Positions 52,809-62,491 of a DNA stretch of 64,000 bases are shown in pieces. A model generated the notes under the pieces. It was given only the letters and a program-made list of their open reading frames with translations. It ran no database searches and was not told the origin of the DNA. Numbering within the stretch: the first letter of the stretch is position 1; every line of letters starts with the position of its first letter. Position numbers and translations under genes: made by a program. Source of the stretch: Actinomyces glycerinitolerans (GTDB lineage: Bacteria; Actinomycetota; Actinomycetes; Actinomycetales; Actinomycetaceae); NCBI RefSeq assembly GCF_900098745.1, contig NZ_FQTT01000002.1:31538-95537 (forward strand), in the 5' to 3' direction.

Positions 52809-54203
52809 ATGCCCCACTCAACCCCCGCACCCCTAACCCACCCGAACCCGAGCCGCAGGAGCTTCCTCATCGGCGCCTCACTCGCCTCGGCGGCGGCCGC
52901 ACTCACTGCATGCTCGGGCTCCTCGAGCAAGCGTTCAAGCAGCACCCTCAAGATCGCCTACCAGAAGACTTCGGCCTTCACCCAGCTCGAGGACCTACTG
53001 ACCAAGGCCAAGGACGAGTTCGAGGCGGCTAACTCCGAGGTAACCATCGAGCTGGTGCCGATCGAGGCCGAACAGGACCAGTACTTCACCAAGCTGGCGC
53101 TGATGAACGGCTCGGACTCCACCGCCCCGGATGTCATGTACGAGGACTCCTTCCAGGTCCGCTCAGACGCCGCCGCCGGTTACCTCATGCCCATCGACGA
53201 GTACGTGGAGGCCTGGGAGGACTGGGATCAGTTCGTCGACTCCGCCAAGGAGGCCGGGCTCGGCGACGACGGCAAGCTGTATGGCGTCTCCATGGGCACC
53301 GACACCCGCGGCATCTACTTCAACAAGCAGATCTTCGCCCAAGCGGGACTGCCCGAGGACTGGCAGCCGACCACCTGGGATGAGATTCTCGACGCCGCCC
53401 GCACCATCAAGACGCAGGTCCCGGATGTCATCCCACTGAACATCTTCGTCGCCAAGGCCGGCGGCGAGATGACCTCCATGCAGGGCTTTGAGATGCTCCT
53501 GTCCGGCACCGACTCCGAACTCCTGTACAACACCGACACTCAGAAGTGGGTCACTGGCTCACAGGGCTTCATCGACTCACTGGCCTTCATGGACACGGTC
53601 TACGCCGAAGAACTCGGCCCCAGCCTGGACGTTGCGCTCGACTCCGCCATCGGCAACCGCGTCTCCACCGAGCTGCTCCCCCAAGGCAAACTGGCCATGG
53701 CGATCGACGGCTCCTGGATGCCCGGCGGCTGGATCTCCGGCGACAACCCCTGGCCGGAGTGGGAGGAGACGATGGGCTTCGCGATGATGCCCACGCAGAA
53801 CGGCCAGGGCGATGGGTTCACGTCCATGTCCGGCGGCTGGACGTTGGCAGTCGGCTCCAAGTGCGCGATCCCCGAGGCCGCCTTCCAATTCATCTCGATC
53901 GCCCTGAACTACGAGAACACCCTGAAATACGACACGGAGAACGCTCAGGTCGCCGTACGCATGGACGTGGCCGAGTCCGAGGACTACCTCTCCTACAACC
54001 CCAGTTTCGAGTTCTTCTCGAGCTTGGTTCCGTACACGCACTTCCGCCCCACCACCCCCGACTACTCGCAGATCTCCGGGAACATTCAGATCGCCTGCGA
54101 GTCCGTGGTCACCGACGACGCCACCCCCGAGGAGGCAGCGGCCACCTACGACTCCGGCCTGGTCTCCATCGTCGGCGAGGACGGCACCGAGGCGGCCTCC
54201 TGA
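52809..54203 (+). CDS. Sugar ABC transporter substrate-binding lipoprotein
   Basis: A 464-residue family 1 solute-binding protein. The N-terminus has a twin-arginine-like SRRSFLIGASLAS followed by lipobox LTAC with Cys35, so it may be Tat-exported and lipid-anchored. The mature protein has the usual LKIAYQ first strand, PDVMYEDSFQV, GVSMGTDTRGIYFNKQIF and a GGWTLAVGSKC domain. It captures an oligosaccharide outside the cell for the two permeases that follow. With a GH38 mannosidase at the operon end, mannose-containing glycans are the likely ligand. Confidence 0.92.
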   Translation: MPHSTPAPLTHPNPSRRSFLIGASLASAAAALTACSGSSSKRSSSTLKIAYQKTSAFTQLEDLLTKAKDEFEAANSEVTIELVPIEAEQDQYFTKLALMNGSDSTAPDVMYEDSFQVRSDAAAGYLMPIDEYVEAWEDWDQFVDSAKEAGLGDDGKLYGVSMGTDTRGIYFNKQIFAQAGLPEDWQPTTWDEILDAARTIKTQVPDVIPLNIFVAKAGGEMTSMQGFEMLLSGTDSELLYNTDTQKWVTGSQGFIDSLAFMDTVYAEELGPSLDVALDSAIGNRVSTELLPQGKLAMAIDGSWMPGGWISGDNPWPEWEETMGFAMMPTQNGQGDGFTSMSGGWTLAVGSKCAIPEAAFQFISIALNYENTLKYDTENAQVAVRMDVAESEDYLSYNPSFEFFSSLVPYTHFRPTTPDYSQISGNIQIACESVVTDDATPEEAAATYDSGLVSIVGEDGTEAAS

Positions 54204-55138
54204 TGAGCGCACCTGCTACAACGGGCACGACGGCGGCGGGTAGAGGCGCAACGTCGGCCCGACGCCGTCACTCCGGCAGGACCCTCCGGCGCACCGCCCC
54301 GCTGATTCCGGCCGTCGTCCTACTCGCCCTATTCCTGCTAGGCCCGATCATCTACTCCCTGTACGGGTCACTGACCGACCGGGCCATGAGTGGTTACAAG
54401 GCGGCCGCACCGTCCTTCGTGGGCCTGAACAATTACGTGACTCTCTTCTCCGACCCGGCCTTCCTGAAGTCGATCCTCCTGACGGCGGTCTTCGTCTTCG
54501 CCTCGGCTATCGTCGGCCAGAACGTACTGGGCATGGCGCTGGCCGTCCTCATGCGCCACTGCGCACGCCCGCTGGCCTCCCTAGTGGGCGGAATCGTCGT
54601 GGTGGCCTGGGCGCTGCCGGAGATCGTCGCGGCCTTCGCCTGCTACGCCTTCTTCGCCTCCGAAGGAACCCTCAACTCGATGCTCTCCTTCATCGGCCTG
54701 GAAGGCCCCAAGTGGCTGCTCACCTTCCCCATGCTGTCGGTCATACTCGCCAATGTCTGGCGCGGCACCGCCTTCTCGATGATGCAGTACAACGCCGCAC
54801 TCGCCGAGGTGCCGCCCGAGGTCAAGGAGTCCGCCGCCATCGACGGCGCCTCCACCGCGCAGACCTTCTTCCGCATCACGCTGCCGATCATTCGCCGTTC
54901 CATCGCCACCAACCTCATGCTCACCACCCTGCAGACGCTGGGCGTGTTCACCCTCATCTGGGTGATGACCGGCGGTGGCCCGGGCACGAGCTCCTCCACC
55001 CTGCCGGTGCTCGCCTACCAGGAGGCGTTCAAATTCTCCCAGGTCGGCTACGGCACGGCGATCGCCACCGTCACGCTGCTGGTCGGGGCGCTCTTCTCCG
55101 TCGTCTACATGAAACTGCTCAAACCGGAGGTGGACTGA
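54203..55138 (+). CDS. Sugar ABC transporter permease (MalF-type)
   Basis: A 311-residue inner-membrane permease with six helices after a basic N-terminus. The EAA loop that docks on the ATPase is visible as EVKESAAIDGASTAQTFFRITLPII. The start codon shares one base with the previous stop (TGATG). It pairs with the next gene to form the channel; no ATPase gene is present, as is common for actinobacterial sugar importers that use a shared MsiK-type ATPase. Confidence 0.93.
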   Translation: MSAPATTGTTAAGRGATSARRRHSGRTLRRTAPLIPAVVLLALFLLGPIIYSLYGSLTDRAMSGYKAAAPSFVGLNNYVTLFSDPAFLKSILLTAVFVFASAIVGQNVLGMALAVLMRHCARPLASLVGGIVVVAWALPEIVAAFACYAFFASEGTLNSMLSFIGLEGPKWLLTFPMLSVILANVWRGTAFSMMQYNAALAEVPPEVKESAAIDGASTAQTFFRITLPIIRRSIATNLMLTTLQTLGVFTLIWVMTGGGPGTSSSTLPVLAYQEAFKFSQVGYGTAIATVTLLVGALFSVVYMKLLKPEVD

Positions 55139-55139
55139 C

Positions 55140-56009
55140 ATGCCTGACATGCAGCAGTCACCCACAGCATCGCTCAGACTCTCCTCGCCGCGCGGGCACG
55201 GGCTCAAGATCGTTGCCTCGGTGATTATGGCGCTGATCGGGGTCTGCTTCCTGATCCCACTCGCATGGATCATCCTGTCCGCCTTCGACCCCGCGGCCAC
55301 CGTGTCCATCTCCGTCCCCGAGACCTGGACCCTGTCCAACTTCACCGAGATCGCCAACGTCGACGAGACTCTGCGTCCGCTCTGGAACTCCCTGCTGATC
55401 TCCTTCGGCACCGCGGCGATCACCGTGGTGGTGGCCACGCTCGCGGCCTACCCGCTGTCACGCTTCCAGATGCGCTTCAACAAGGGCTTCATGTACACGA
55501 TCCTGTTCGGCACCTGCCTGCCGATCACGGCCATGATGGTGCCCGTCTACTCCCTGTTCGTCAGCTTCCAGTTGCTCGACTCGGTTGCAGGCACCATTCT
55601 GTTCATGGCGGCCACCTCCCTGCCGATGGCCATCTGGATGATGAAGAACTTCATGGACTCCGTACCGATCTCCCTGGAGGAGGCCTCCTGGGTGGACGGC
55701 GCCTCCGCTATGACCGCCCTGTGGCGGATCGTGGTTCCACTGATGAAGCCCGGCATCGCCGTGGTGTTCATCTTCGTGTTCACCGGCGCCTGGGGCAACT
55801 TCTTCGTGCCCTTCGTGCTGCTGTTCTCCCCCGAGCATCAGCCCGCCGCGGTAGCCATCTACAACTTCTTCGGCACGCATGGATCGATCGCCTACGGCAA
55901 GCTGGCTGCCTTCTCCATCTTCTACTCCACCCCCGTGCTGCTGCTCTACCTGATCGTGCAGCGCCGCGTTGGCGGAGGCTTCGCCATGGCCGGCGCCGTC
56001 AAGGGCTGA
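55140..56009 (+). CDS. Sugar ABC transporter permease (MalG-type)
   Basis: A 289-residue permease of the CUT1 family with six helices and the EAA loop SLEEASWVDGASAMTALWRIVVPLM. It begins one base after the MalF-type stop. An FFGTHGSIAYGKLAA segment precedes the last helix. It is followed after 47 bp by the alpha-mannosidase gene. Confidence 0.93.
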   Translation: MPDMQQSPTASLRLSSPRGHGLKIVASVIMALIGVCFLIPLAWIILSAFDPAATVSISVPETWTLSNFTEIANVDETLRPLWNSLLISFGTAAITVVVATLAAYPLSRFQMRFNKGFMYTILFGTCLPITAMMVPVYSLFVSFQLLDSVAGTILFMAATSLPMAIWMMKNFMDSVPISLEEASWVDGASAMTALWRIVVPLMKPGIAVVFIFVFTGAWGNFFVPFVLLFSPEHQPAAVAIYNFFGTHGSIAYGKLAAFSIFYSTPVLLLYLIVQRRVGGGFAMAGAVKG

Positions 56010-56056
56010 TCCGACGCCAACACCTCACCGCAGACGAGACCAGGAACAACCACCAC

Positions 56057-59000
56057 ATGCATTCCAACCCCCTCCTGACCGAGCAGCGCGCCGAACGCCT
56101 GCTGCGCGACCACGTCCGTCCGGCGATCTACCGCGATCGCCTGCCCCTGGAGCTGTCGGCCTGGCAGGCACCGGGCGAGCCGGTCCACTTCACCCGGGCC
56201 GTCACCGAGGACTACTCCCCCATCGCCGTCGGCACCCCCTGGGGACCGCCGTGGGGCACCACCTGGTTCCACGCGATCGGGAGCGTGCCCGCCGGGTGGC
56301 GCCGGGCGGAGGGCACGCACGTGGAGCTGAGCATCGACCTGGGTTTCACCGCCGCACAGCCCGGATTCCAGGCCGAGGGCCTGCTGCTGCGCCCCGACGG
56401 CTCGGCGGTCAAGGCGCTTTCCCCGCGCAACCACACGGTCCCCTGGGACGGCGAGCCGGATGCTATCGACGTCTACGTGGAGGCTGCCTCCAACCCGGAT
56501 GTGGCCGGGGGCTTCGGCTTCTCCCCCACGCCCTACGGCTACCGGGAGACCGCGGGCAGCGACCCGCTGTACCGCCTGGGCCGCGCCGATGTGGCCCTGC
56601 GCGACGACGTCGTGTGGGAGCTGGTTCAGGATCTGGCCGTCCTGCTGGAGCTGGCGGCCGCCCTGCCGGAGGACTCCACCCGCCGCGCCCGCATCGACGC
56701 GGCGCTGGAACGCGCCGCCGACATCGTCGATCCCGCCGACGTGGCCGGCACCGCGCCGACGGCCCGGGACGCGCTGGCCGGCGTGCTCGCCTGCCGGGCC
56801 AATGCGAGCGCGCACCACGTGCTCGCCGTCGGGCATGCGCATATCGACTCCGCCTGGCTGTGGCCGGTGCGCGAGACGGTACGCAAGTGCGTGCGCACCT
56901 TCTCCAGTGCATTAGCGCTGATGGATCAGGATCCGGGCTTCGTCTTCGCCTGTTCCTCCGCCCAGCAGTACCAATGGGTCAAACAGGCTCAGCCGGAGCT
57001 GTTTGAGCGCATCCGGCAGCGGGTGGCCGAGGGACGCTTCGTGCCCGTGGGCGGCATGTGGTTGGAGTCGGATACGAATATGCCCGGGTCGGAGGCATTG
57101 GCCCGCCAGTTCATTGAGGGGAAGCGGTTCTTCCTGGAGGAGTTCGGGGTGGAGACGCGGGATGTGTGGCTGCCGGACTCCTTCGGTTACAGCGGCTCAC
57201 TGCCTCAGATCGCCCGGGCGGCCGGCTCCCCCTGGTTCCTGTCCCAGAAGCTGTCCTGGAACGACACCGATCGCATGCCGCACCACACGTTCTACTGGGA
57301 GGGCATCGACGGGTCTCGCGTACTGACTCACTTTCCCCCGGTGGACGCCTACAACGCCCGGCTATCAGTCACCGAGCTGCGCCACGCCGAGGCGAACTTC
57401 GCGGAGAAGGGCATCTGCACCACCTCGATCGTGCCCTTCGGCTACGGCGACGGCGGTGGCGGCCCCACCCGGGAGATGCTGGCGGCCGCGCACCGCTTCC
57501 AGGATCTTGAGGGTGTGCCAACGGTGGAGCTGGGCAGTCCGAATACCTTCTTCGAACGCGCCCAGGGCGAAGCCGAGGCCCTGTCCGCCGAAGGGGGCGG
57601 TGCCCGGCTGCCGGTGTGGAACGGGGAGATGTACCTGGAGTTCCACCGCGGCACCTACACCTCCCAGCTGCGCACCAAGCAGGGCAACCGCCGCAGTGAG
57701 CACCTGTTGCGGGAGGCCGAGTTGTGGGCGGCGACGGCGGCCGTCTACTTCGGCGCACCCTACCCGTATGAGGCTTTGAAGGAGTCGTGGCGCACGGTGC
57801 TGCGCAACCAGTTCCACGACATTCTCCCGGGCACCTCCATCGGTTGGGTGTATCAGCGCACCGAGGCCGAGTACGCCGAGGTCGCGCGCACACTCGAGGG
57901 GGTGATCGGCGACGCCGCCGCCGCGCTCGTGGGGAGCGGGGACACTCCGCTGCTGTTCAACGCCGCCCCGGCGGCGCGCGACGGCGTGCCCGCGCTGGGC
58001 GCTGGCGAACCGGTGCCCGCCTTCGGCGAAGTGTCGGTGGAGCAGTCCGCGGGCGGATGGGTCATTGACAACGGGCTGCTCCGTCTGGTGCTCGACACCG
58101 CCGGGACCCTTACCTCGGTCGTGGACCTGGAGGCCGGCCGGGAGCTGCTCCCGCCGGGCGCCCGGGCGGGCCTGTTGCAGCTGCACCGCGATACCCCGCG
58201 CCAGTGGGATGCCTGGGACATTGACGCCGAGTACCGGCACACGGTCCAAGACGTGCTCGATGTACGGGATCTGGAGGTCACGCGGGACGCGGACGGCGTG
58301 TGCGTGCGCCTTACCCGCGCGCTCGGACGGGCCTCCACACTGGTGGAGTGCATCCGCCTGCACCCGGGCTCCAAGCAGGTGGTCTTCGACTTCGACGTCG
58401 ACTGGCATGAGCGGCAGCAGCTGCTCAAGCTGGCATTCCCCCTGGACCTGGTGGCGGAGGCCTCCACCGCCGAAATGCAGTTCGGGCACGTGGCCCGCCC
58501 AACACATCAAAACACCTCCTGGGATGCCGCCCGCTACGAGATCTGCGCTCACCGCTGGATTCACGTGGGCGAGCCCGACTACGGGGTGGCAGTGCTGAAC
58601 GACTCCACCTACGGCCACGACGTCACCCGGGACCTGGACGCCTTAGGTCACCCGATGACGACGGTACGACTGTCCCTGCTGCGCGCGCCGCTGTTCCCTG
58701 ATCCGGAGGCCGACCAGGGGCAACACTCGCTCAGGGTCGCGCTGCGCCCGGGGGCCACGATCGACGACGCCGTGCGGGAGGGGTATGCCTTCAACCTGCC
58801 TGCGCGCATGGTCACCGGCGCCCACGAGGTGGCCCCGATCGTGTCCGTCGACGGCACGGGCGTGGTCGTAGAGACGGTCAAACTCGCCGAGGATCGCAGC
58901 GGTGACGTCGTCGTCCGCCTGTACGAGTCACTGGGGGCCCGCACCCGCGGCGCAGTCACCACCGGCTTCGCCGCCGCCTCGGTAGTCACCACCGATTTGT

Positions 59001-59137
59001 TGGAGCGCCCGAGCGACGTCGTCGAGTTGCGCACCGTTCCCGCCGAGAGCGCCAACGGCGCGCAGGCGGGCGCCCTGACCAGCGGCTTCGAGCTGCGCCC
59101 CTTCCAGATCCTCACGCTGAGGATCGCCCGGGTGTGA
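56057..59137 (+). CDS. GH38 alpha-mannosidase
   Basis: A 1026-residue cytoplasmic-type glycoside hydrolase (no signal peptide). Zinc-binding motif VGHAHIDSAWLW (His262, Asp264), nucleophile Asp374 in WLPDSFGYSG, and further active-site segment RNQFHDILPGTSI. The C-terminal half is the GH38 beta-sandwich region, with AHRWIHVGEPDYGVAVLNDS. It trims alpha-mannosyl residues from imported oligosaccharides, consistent with the ABC importer ahead. Start ATG after CAGGAACAACCACC, a weak ribosome site. Confidence 0.94.
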   Translation: MHSNPLLTEQRAERLLRDHVRPAIYRDRLPLELSAWQAPGEPVHFTRAVTEDYSPIAVGTPWGPPWGTTWFHAIGSVPAGWRRAEGTHVELSIDLGFTAAQPGFQAEGLLLRPDGSAVKALSPRNHTVPWDGEPDAIDVYVEAASNPDVAGGFGFSPTPYGYRETAGSDPLYRLGRADVALRDDVVWELVQDLAVLLELAAALPEDSTRRARIDAALERAADIVDPADVAGTAPTARDALAGVLACRANASAHHVLAVGHAHIDSAWLWPVRETVRKCVRTFSSALALMDQDPGFVFACSSAQQYQWVKQAQPELFERIRQRVAEGRFVPVGGMWLESDTNMPGSEALARQFIEGKRFFLEEFGVETRDVWLPDSFGYSGSLPQIARAAGSPWFLSQKLSWNDTDRMPHHTFYWEGIDGSRVLTHFPPVDAYNARLSVTELRHAEANFAEKGICTTSIVPFGYGDGGGGPTREMLAAAHRFQDLEGVPTVELGSPNTFFERAQGEAEALSAEGGGARLPVWNGEMYLEFHRGTYTSQLRTKQGNRRSEHLLREAELWAATAAVYFGAPYPYEALKESWRTVLRNQFHDILPGTSIGWVYQRTEAEYAEVARTLEGVIGDAAAALVGSGDTPLLFNAAPAARDGVPALGAGEPVPAFGEVSVEQSAGGWVIDNGLLRLVLDTAGTLTSVVDLEAGRELLPPGARAGLLQLHRDTPRQWDAWDIDAEYRHTVQDVLDVRDLEVTRDADGVCVRLTRALGRASTLVECIRLHPGSKQVVFDFDVDWHERQQLLKLAFPLDLVAEASTAEMQFGHVARPTHQNTSWDAARYEICAHRWIHVGEPDYGVAVLNDSTYGHDVTRDLDALGHPMTTVRLSLLRAPLFPDPEADQGQHSLRVALRPGATIDDAVREGYAFNLPARMVTGAHEVAPIVSVDGTGVVVETVKLAEDRSGDVVVRLYESLGARTRGAVTTGFAAASVVTTDLLERPSDVVELRTVPAESANGAQAGALTSGFELRPFQILTLRIARV

Positions 59138-59221
59138 TCGGTGGGCGCCGCCGACTACGGCACCCGCGCAGTGCAGGAACCCGAGCAGCATGCCGCACCC
59201 CGAACCTCGAGGCGAGTCGGC

Positions 59222-60367
59222 TCAGTACTTCTCAATCGCGATGTCACCGGGGTCACCGCCCGCACCATCATGGCCGTAGATCAAGGACTGCCCGTCGCTG
59301 ATACCGGTGTTGAGGCCTCGATTCGCGTTCATGAATACGCCTTCCGGGTCGTGCTCGGGCGCGACGTCGTCGGCCCAGTTGTGGACCTCAATACTCTGCC
59401 GGCGGGTCGGCGGGTTGTCGAGGTTGAAGCTGACTGCGCCGTCGGCGCCGGTGGAGTACCACGAATACGGTTCCCCGAACTCATCCTGGAGGTACTCGGA
59501 GTTGAAGGCGTCAAGGTCGGCGAACAAGCCTTGGTTGACCGCCTCCGCATACGCTTGGGATTCCAGCGTGCTCCGAGTGATGGTGATCGGGTTGTCGAAC
59601 GCCACGTCCGCCCCTGCAATATCCGTCATGCGCTCAACGCCGATGGCATTCAGGTATCCGTACGCATTGCCCATATCCTGGCCCATGGCCCCGAGGTCGC
59701 CGGCGTCGGCCATGCTGGAATAATCGGCCATAGCGGCATCGACGAACGCCTTGGAGATGGTTGCGGCAGCATCCTGATTGTCAATTAGCCGGTAGATCAG
59801 CGTGGTGTACACGCTGTTGGCATCACCGCTGTTCTTGCTGCCATCGTCCCTGTACAGGCCCAATCCCTTGGTGGTGCCGCCACCGGCCACCCCGCTGCCC
59901 TCGTCGGCGGTGCTGGCCACCACCACCGCCAGGTTCTCCTTCATGGCCTCCGTGTAGTCCTCGAAGGGCACCTGGTCGACGGCGAACTCGATCGACCTTG
60001 CGGTGACCCAGGTTGCCGCGGCGGAGGTCTCCTCATCCTGGCTGCCGCGCATGGTTGATACCGCCGCCATGGCGGCGGTGAGCTCCTCCAGGGTGCTGGA
60101 GTCCCAGCTGTCGGCAAGCGTCTCCCACCGCTCCCGAGTCCGTTCCCCCGGCACCCACCAACCGCCACTCATCTCACCATCGGGGTTGAGGTACTCGAAC
60201 GCAGCTCGGACGTTGGCCTGGTCGGTGGCGGCGTCAGGCTCAAAGCCGGGAATGTCCAGGCCGCGCTCGTCCGAGTCCGCCGTACACGCCACCATTGGCA
60301 TGCAGGCCACCAGTAGTGCCAACAGGAATGTTCTAGTTCTTCTTGATCGCGATCTCACCGGGCTCAC
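59222..60367 (-). CDS. DUF6571-like lipoprotein 6 (variant lineage)
   Basis: A 381-residue lipoprotein from a GTG (a second GTG nine bases later is equally possible); lipobox MVAC, Cys28. The N-terminal part matches the other copies (SGGWWVPGERTRERWETLADSW, ARSIEFAVDQVP), but from about residue 150 it has its own sequence: KENLAVVVASTADEG, GGTTKGLGLY, SVYTTLIYRLIDNQ and DPGDIAIEKY at the end. It overlaps the gene before it by about 30 bp. Confidence 0.7.
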   Translation of the reverse strand: MSPVRSRSRRTRTFLLALLVACMPMVACTADSDERGLDIPGFEPDAATDQANVRAAFEYLNPDGEMSGGWWVPGERTRERWETLADSWDSSTLEELTAAMAAVSTMRGSQDEETSAAATWVTARSIEFAVDQVPFEDYTEAMKENLAVVVASTADEGSGVAGGGTTKGLGLYRDDGSKNSGDANSVYTTLIYRLIDNQDAAATISKAFVDAAMADYSSMADAGDLGAMGQDMGNAYGYLNAIGVERMTDIAGADVAFDNPITITRSTLESQAYAEAVNQGLFADLDAFNSEYLQDEFGEPYSWYSTGADGAVSFNLDNPPTRRQSIEVHNWADDVAPEHDPEGVFMNANRGLNTGISDGQSLIYGHDGAGGDPGDIAIEKY

Positions 60368-61478
60368 CCCCTATGCCGTCCCCTCCACGGATCAGGCAGA
60401 CCCCTCTGCGGACCCCGGCGTTCACGCCACTGTCCGCACGCATGACCGCGTATTCAGGATCGTGTTCGGGGTCGATGGCGTTGGCCCAGCTGTGGATCTG
60501 GGCGCTCTGCTCGCTGCTCGGCGGAGCATCCAGCGTGAAAGTGGTGGTGCCGTCATCGTTGGTCGTGTACCACGAGTAGGGCTCGCCACTACCCCCATCC
60601 TGTAGGTATTCGGAGTTGAATGCCTCCGGATCGGTGAACAGCCCCTGGTTAACCGCATCGGCATAGGCCATGGCCTCCAACGCCCAACGCGTTGTGCCGA
60701 TCGGGTTGTCGAACTCCGCGTTGGCACCCATGACATCCACCATGCGCTCACCGCCGATTACAGTCAGGTACCCGTACACGCTCCCAACAATCTGATACTT
60801 CATTTCAAGCGTCGTCACGTCGCCGACGTCCGGATAACGTTCCATGGCGGCATCAAACAACGCCGAACGGATGTTCGCAGCGGCGGCTTTGTTGTCAATA
60901 ACTCGATAGACCATCGTTGTATACAGGCTGTTGGCGTCGTCCAGGTCCTTGCCCTTCTCACCCTGATACAGGCCCAATCCCTTAGGGGAACCGCCCGTAG
61001 CGACTTTCACTCCTTCGTCCGCGGTGTTGACCACCACCACCGCCAGGTTCTCCTTCACAGCGTCGGTGTAATACCTGGACGGCACCTGGTCGACGGCGAA
61101 CTCGATCGACCTTGCGGTGACCCAGGTCGCCGCGGCTGAGGTCTCCTCATCCGGGCTGCTACGCATCGTCGAGACCGCGGCCATTGCCGCCGTCAGCTCC
61201 TCCAGGGTGCTGGAGTCCCAGCTGTCGGCAAGCGTCTCCCACCGCTCCCGAGTCCGTTCCCCCGGCACCCACCACCCGTCGCTGATCTCACCATCGGGAG
61301 CCAAATACTCGAGGGCGGCCTGGGCGTTGGCCTCACTGTCCTTCACGCGCATGTCGAAGCCGGGGATATCCAAGGCGTCCCCGCGCGAACCAAGCGAGCA
61401 CGCCCCCAGCGGCGCACACGTCATCAGCAGTACCAACACGGCCGCCGCCAGTCGAAAACTAATAGTGCGCTGTTTCAT
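60333..61478 (-). CDS. DUF6571-like lipoprotein 7 (variant lineage)
   Basis: A 381-residue lipoprotein, lipobox LGAC with Cys27. Its first ~135 residues are close to identical to lipoprotein 4 on the other strand, but its C-terminal two thirds follow the variant form of lipoprotein 6 (KENLAVVVVNTADEG, SPKGLGLYQ, SLYTTMVYRVIDN, EPGEIAIKKN). It overlaps the secreted-protein gene by four bases. Confidence 0.72.
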   Translation of the reverse strand: MKQRTISFRLAAAVLVLLMTCAPLGACSLGSRGDALDIPGFDMRVKDSEANAQAALEYLAPDGEISDGWWVPGERTRERWETLADSWDSSTLEELTAAMAAVSTMRSSPDEETSAAATWVTARSIEFAVDQVPSRYYTDAVKENLAVVVVNTADEGVKVATGGSPKGLGLYQGEKGKDLDDANSLYTTMVYRVIDNKAAAANIRSALFDAAMERYPDVGDVTTLEMKYQIVGSVYGYLTVIGGERMVDVMGANAEFDNPIGTTRWALEAMAYADAVNQGLFTDPEAFNSEYLQDGGSGEPYSWYTTNDDGTTTFTLDAPPSSEQSAQIHSWANAIDPEHDPEYAVMRADSGVNAGVRRGVCLIRGGDGIGGEPGEIAIKKN

Positions 61479-62485
61479 GGTTCATCGGTGGGCTGGACGA
61501 TAATCGTCTGGATCTCCGCCACCGGGATGCTGGTGGTTGTTGTGGTGGTGAGGGGGGTGAGGTTGCCGGTTTGTCCGGTGGATGAGGTCCAGCTGGCGGT
61601 GTATAGGACGCTGATGTCTAGCGGGGTAACGGAGTCTTCCAGGTGGGCGGAGCTGCGGGTGAACATGATCATGCAGTCGGTGCCCAGGTAGTCGTTCTGC
61701 TCGGTCCAGGGGATACCGAAGCCGGTGCAGTCGACCTCGCTGTCGGGGGCCGAGAGGTCGAGCTTGTTGGAGGCCGCGGTCACGGTCACGCTGGTTGAGC
61801 CGACGGTGGCCTGGATCTCGACTCGGCTGGGGGTGTTGTTGGTGGTCCAGATCCAGGTGGCGAAGCCGACAATGGTGGCTTGGCTGTCGCCGATCTTGGG
61901 GTTGTAGTCGATGGCGGGGGCGGGGATGCTGACGCTTTCCCAGACGGTGGTGGCCAGAGTGGCGGGATCGACGTGTGGGGCCGGCGGGGTATCATCGGCG
62001 ACGACCCAGATCACGGTGGGGTTGTTGTTGACGAACTCATGCTGTGCCTTCACGAAGCTTTGGACGTCGGGGAATACCGAGGGGTCGCAGTAGGAGCGCC
62101 ACCACTGACCGTTGGTGTCCTCGGCGTGGTCTTCCCAGTCGGCGTACAGGGGTTTGAGTCCGGGGGCGCTTTCGGGGGCATTGCGGTAGATCTCTGCGAT
62201 CTCGGGGCCGGTGTAGGTGGGTTTGTAGCCGCATGAGGGCGGGACTTGTACGACCTGGGTGGAGGAGGTGACCGTCTGGCTGGTCGGCGTGCTACCGGGG
62301 GAGGCGTAGGTCACGGTCACCGATGCCTCGATGGAGCCCCCGCCGTCACCGGAAGCCGAGACACCAGCCGAAGGCGAACTCTGGGCTACATCAGCCTGGC
62401 CAGCATGCGGGCTGTCGGTGATTAAGAGTGCGGACGTCAGGGTCAGGACGGCGGCGAGCAGGCCGTGGATCTTCCGGGTGCGCAT
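61475..62485 (-). CDS. Secreted PKD-like protein, copy 3
   Basis: A 336-residue exported protein; signal peptide with hydrophobic LLAAVLTLTSALLI. It keeps the family plan but is diverged: VPPSCGYKPTYTGPEIAEIY, CTGFGIPWTEQNDYLGTDCMI, and VAEIQTIIVQP at the end. The last ~70 bp, running into the next gene, are the same as in copy 2. It starts six bases after its lipoprotein partner. Confidence 0.7.
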   Translation of the reverse strand: MRTRKIHGLLAAVLTLTSALLITDSPHAGQADVAQSSPSAGVSASGDGGGSIEASVTVTYASPGSTPTSQTVTSSTQVVQVPPSCGYKPTYTGPEIAEIYRNAPESAPGLKPLYADWEDHAEDTNGQWWRSYCDPSVFPDVQSFVKAQHEFVNNNPTVIWVVADDTPPAPHVDPATLATTVWESVSIPAPAIDYNPKIGDSQATIVGFATWIWTTNNTPSRVEIQATVGSTSVTVTAASNKLDLSAPDSEVDCTGFGIPWTEQNDYLGTDCMIMFTRSSAHLEDSVTPLDISVLYTASWTSSTGQTGNLTPLTTTTTTSIPVAEIQTIIVQPTDEP

Positions 62486-62491
62486 CCGGCA

